Below are positions 6,807 through 8,125 of a stretch of 8,125 bases of DNA, in pieces; the stretch's first letter is position 1, and each line of letters starts with the position of its first letter. Where the stretch lies: the NCBI GenBank assembly GCA_029936295.1, contig JAPYTH010000045.1, positions 1 to 8,125 on the forward strand, written 5' to 3'. A model generated the notes under the pieces. The model was not told where the DNA came from, made no database searches, and saw only the letters and a program-made list of their open reading frames with translations. The DNA comes from TMED109 sp015660425 (GTDB taxonomy: Bacteria; Pseudomonadota; Alphaproteobacteria; TMED109). A program made the translations under genes and the position numbers.

Positions 6807-7508
6807 TTAATCTATTTCTTTTATAGAACCATTATTAAAAATTTCTTCTATAAAATCTAATGTCTGAAATCCATCATTAATTTTTTGCTCAGTTTCTTTT
6901 TCCAAACTTAATACTACTTCTAGTCTTTCTAAAACTGTATTTATACTTTCATAAGGAACAACAACAACCCCATCAGTATCACCAACTATTATATCACCTG
7001 AATTTATATTAACACCACCGCAAACAACTGGAAGACCTATAGTACCAGGTCCGTTTCTAACTGGAGAGTTAGGTATCACTCCTGAACAAAAACAAGGCAA
7101 GAAGAGCTTATTTATACCATCAACATCCCTTACATAACCATCAGTGATAAAGGCATTAACCCTCTTATTTTTAGCTATACCAAGCATCAAATCTCCTATG
7201 ACTGCTGTTGCCTGAAAATTATCAGTTACACAAACTATCACGTCTCCCTGTTTAGCTATTCTTATTGCCGCAATAGCAGCTAAATTATCAGCAGGGCCAC
7301 AATAGCTAGTCAAGGCAACACCAGAAAATTTTGAAAATTTATTATCAAGAGGTTTAATATTTCCTGCCAATGCTCCTCTACCATTCATAGCATCTGCAAT
7401 ATGTCCTGTTTGAAAATTTAAAAAACTATCAACCTGAAATTTTGAAGGCCTATCAAATCTTCTTTTCATAGTTAAAACTGGAGGATTTTCAATCATTCTA
7501 ATTTTCAT
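6807..7508 (-). CDS. RraA / HMG-aldolase family protein
   Basis: Likely a metal-dependent class II pyruvate aldolase (4-hydroxy-4-methyl-2-oxoglutarate aldolase type) that may also decarboxylate oxaloacetate. The family motif GD-X20-RD is exact: Gly105-Asp106, twenty residues, Arg127-Asp128 within DGYVRD. Other family blocks are TGHIADAMNGRGAL (34-47), TSYCGPADN (67-75), GPGTIGLPVVCGG (153-165) and GDIIVGDTDGVVVVP (171-185). At 233 residues it is longer than E. coli RraA (161), with an added N-terminus and a C-terminal helix, as in the catabolic aldolase branch, so a role as an RNase E inhibitor is not implied. The first ATG was chosen without a visible ribosome site; ATGs at 7496 and 7469 are alternatives. 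It converges on the monooxygenase gene and lies 71 bp downstream of the helicase-tail gene on the same strand. Family secure, substrate not. Confidence 0.9.
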   Translation of the reverse strand: MKIRMIENPPVLTMKRRFDRPSKFQVDSFLNFQTGHIADAMNGRGALAGNIKPLDNKFSKFSGVALTSYCGPADNLAAIAAIRIAKQGDVIVCVTDNFQATAVIGDLMLGIAKNKRVNAFITDGYVRDVDGINKLFLPCFCSGVIPNSPVRNGPGTIGLPVVCGGVNINSGDIIVGDTDGVVVVPYESINTVLERLEVVLSLEKETEQKINDGFQTLDFIEEIFNNGSIKEID

Positions 7509-7579
7509 AAATTTAAATTAATATTAATTTTATACTATCTATTAACAAGTTTTAATAAAAATTAAATTTATTATTAAAA

Positions 7580-8125
7580 CTATTTAAACTTAATTCCACT
7601 ATAACTATCACCTAATTTTATAATAGGTTTATTTTTACCTTTCTTTTTAGAAAAAGAAGAATGCTTTCTTTTATGATTAGTATTACTTCGAGAATTATTT
7701 AGTTGCTCATTATTTTTTGGTTTATTTCCAAAAGTTCTTTCTCCATGTTTAGCAAATGATGGACGTTCTCTTTTTTCGTCTCTATCTCTTCGTTCACTTC
7801 TTTCTTCAGAATTTCTTTTTGGTTTATTTCCAAAAGTTCTTTCTCCACGTTTAACAAACGATGGACGTTCTTTTATTTCTCCGTTATTATACTTTGCAGA
7901 AAATCTTTTTTTAGCTCTTTTAGTAAAATTTTTGGCACTACTTTTCTTTTTTACATATGTTTTATCTTTTCTTGCATTATCAATATTTTCTTCATAAGTT
8001 TGTTTTTTATTAAAATTAGAATTTTTATTATTTTCTAAAAGCAAAGTTTCTGATTCATTTATAATTTTTCCATATAATGAATAACCTATTAATTTTTCTA
8101 TAGCTTTTAATTTTCTTTTTTCTGA
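7580..8125 (-). CDS. C-terminal end of a probable RhlE-like DEAD-box RNA helicase, 5' end beyond the window
   Basis: The frame is open to the right edge, so 181 C-terminal residues of a larger protein are seen; the TTG at 8042-8044 that could pass for a start is internal. The first visible residues, SEKRKLKAIEKLIG, resemble the end of the helicase C domain in RhlE-type DEAD-box proteins, which unwind structured RNA in ribosome assembly and mRNA turnover. After that comes about 150 residues of low-complexity, strongly basic sequence (Lys, Arg, Asn, Ser, Glu), probably disordered and RNA-binding, as in RhlE tails. The tail holds two copies of the peptide ERPSF-x-K-x-GERTFGNKPK, 34 residues apart, from a DNA-level repeat. 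It ends at TAG (7580-7582). The helicase core motifs lie outside the window, so another RNA-binding protein with a basic tail remains possible. Confidence 0.6.
   Translation of the reverse strand, partial: SEKRKLKAIEKLIGYSLYGKIINESETLLLENNKNSNFNKKQTYEENIDNARKDKTYVKKKSSAKNFTKRAKKRFSAKYNNGEIKERPSFVKRGERTFGNKPKRNSEERSERRDRDEKRERPSFAKHGERTFGNKPKNNEQLNNSRSNTNHKRKHSSFSKKKGKNKPIIKLGDSYSGIKFK
7714..7871 (-). repeat. Two 56-bp direct repeats in the helicase tail
   Basis: Copies at 7714-7769 and 7816-7871 are 102 bp (34 codons) apart and differ at 3 of 56 bases, two of which change the protein (Val/Ala and Arg/His). The shift is a multiple of three, so the reading frame is kept. This looks like a recent in-frame duplication within a disordered basic tail. 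Confidence 0.9.

Noticed and set aside
7515..7530. Perfect 16-bp palindrome AAATTAATATTAATTT just before the RraA-family start
   Set aside because: In a stretch made only of A and T, an 8-pair palindrome is expected by chance about once per 256 positions, so it is not evidence for an operator without conservation.
8042..8044. TTG as the true start of a 154-residue lysine-rich protein
   Set aside because: The frame stays open to the window edge and the upstream residues resemble the end of a DEAD-box helicase domain, so the TTG is an internal Leu codon.

Overview
This is an AT-rich window (roughly 30% G+C or below by eye) from a compact bacterial genome, with short intergenic spaces and genes on both strands. 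A run of exactly 100 N (4535-4634) marks a scaffold join, so this is a draft or metagenome-derived assembly. The gene set (HpcH/HpaI-type aldolase, SelO, EgtB-EgtD, Baeyer-Villiger monooxygenase, RraA-type aldolase, RhlE-like helicase tail) and the base composition suggest a streamlined marine proteobacterium. An AT-rich alphaproteobacterium of the SAR11/HIMB59/AEGEAN-169 kind is my best guess. This is inference: no rRNA or marker gene is present to settle it.

Layout, left to right. On the minus strand, selO (642-2132, TTG start) is followed 52 bp downstream by an HpcH/HpaI aldolase gene that runs off the left edge. Across a 171-bp AT-rich divergent region, egtB (2304-3527) and egtD (3524-4513) run on the plus strand with an ATGA stop/start overlap, which indicates a two-gene ergothioneine operon. 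Next comes the sequencing gap, which cuts a minus-strand gene for a predicted exported alpha/beta-hydrolase-like protein (start at 5034). This gene is divergent from a complete class I flavin Baeyer-Villiger monooxygenase (5123-6775), which has a good sigma70-type promoter and Shine-Dalgarno sequence. That gene converges on a minus-strand RraA/HMG-aldolase-family gene (6807-7508). The last gene, also minus, is the C-terminal end of what looks like a DEAD-box RNA helicase with a lysine/arginine-rich repetitive tail; it runs off the right edge.

Functional themes. SelO (protein AMPylation linked to redox stress) and EgtB/EgtD (synthesis of the thiol antioxidant ergothioneine) are divergent neighbours and may share regulation. 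The Baeyer-Villiger enzyme would make esters or lactones, and a hydrolase lies next to it, although the predicted export signal of the hydrolase argues against a simple shared cytosolic pathway. Two unrelated families of metal-dependent pyruvate-type aldolase (HpcH/HpaI and RraA) occur 6 kb apart. I see no tRNA, rRNA, CRISPR array, insertion sequence, phage gene or defence system, and nothing that I would call a new system. The most useful leads are the SelO/ergothioneine pairing, motif deviations in two enzymes, and the gene broken by the gap.
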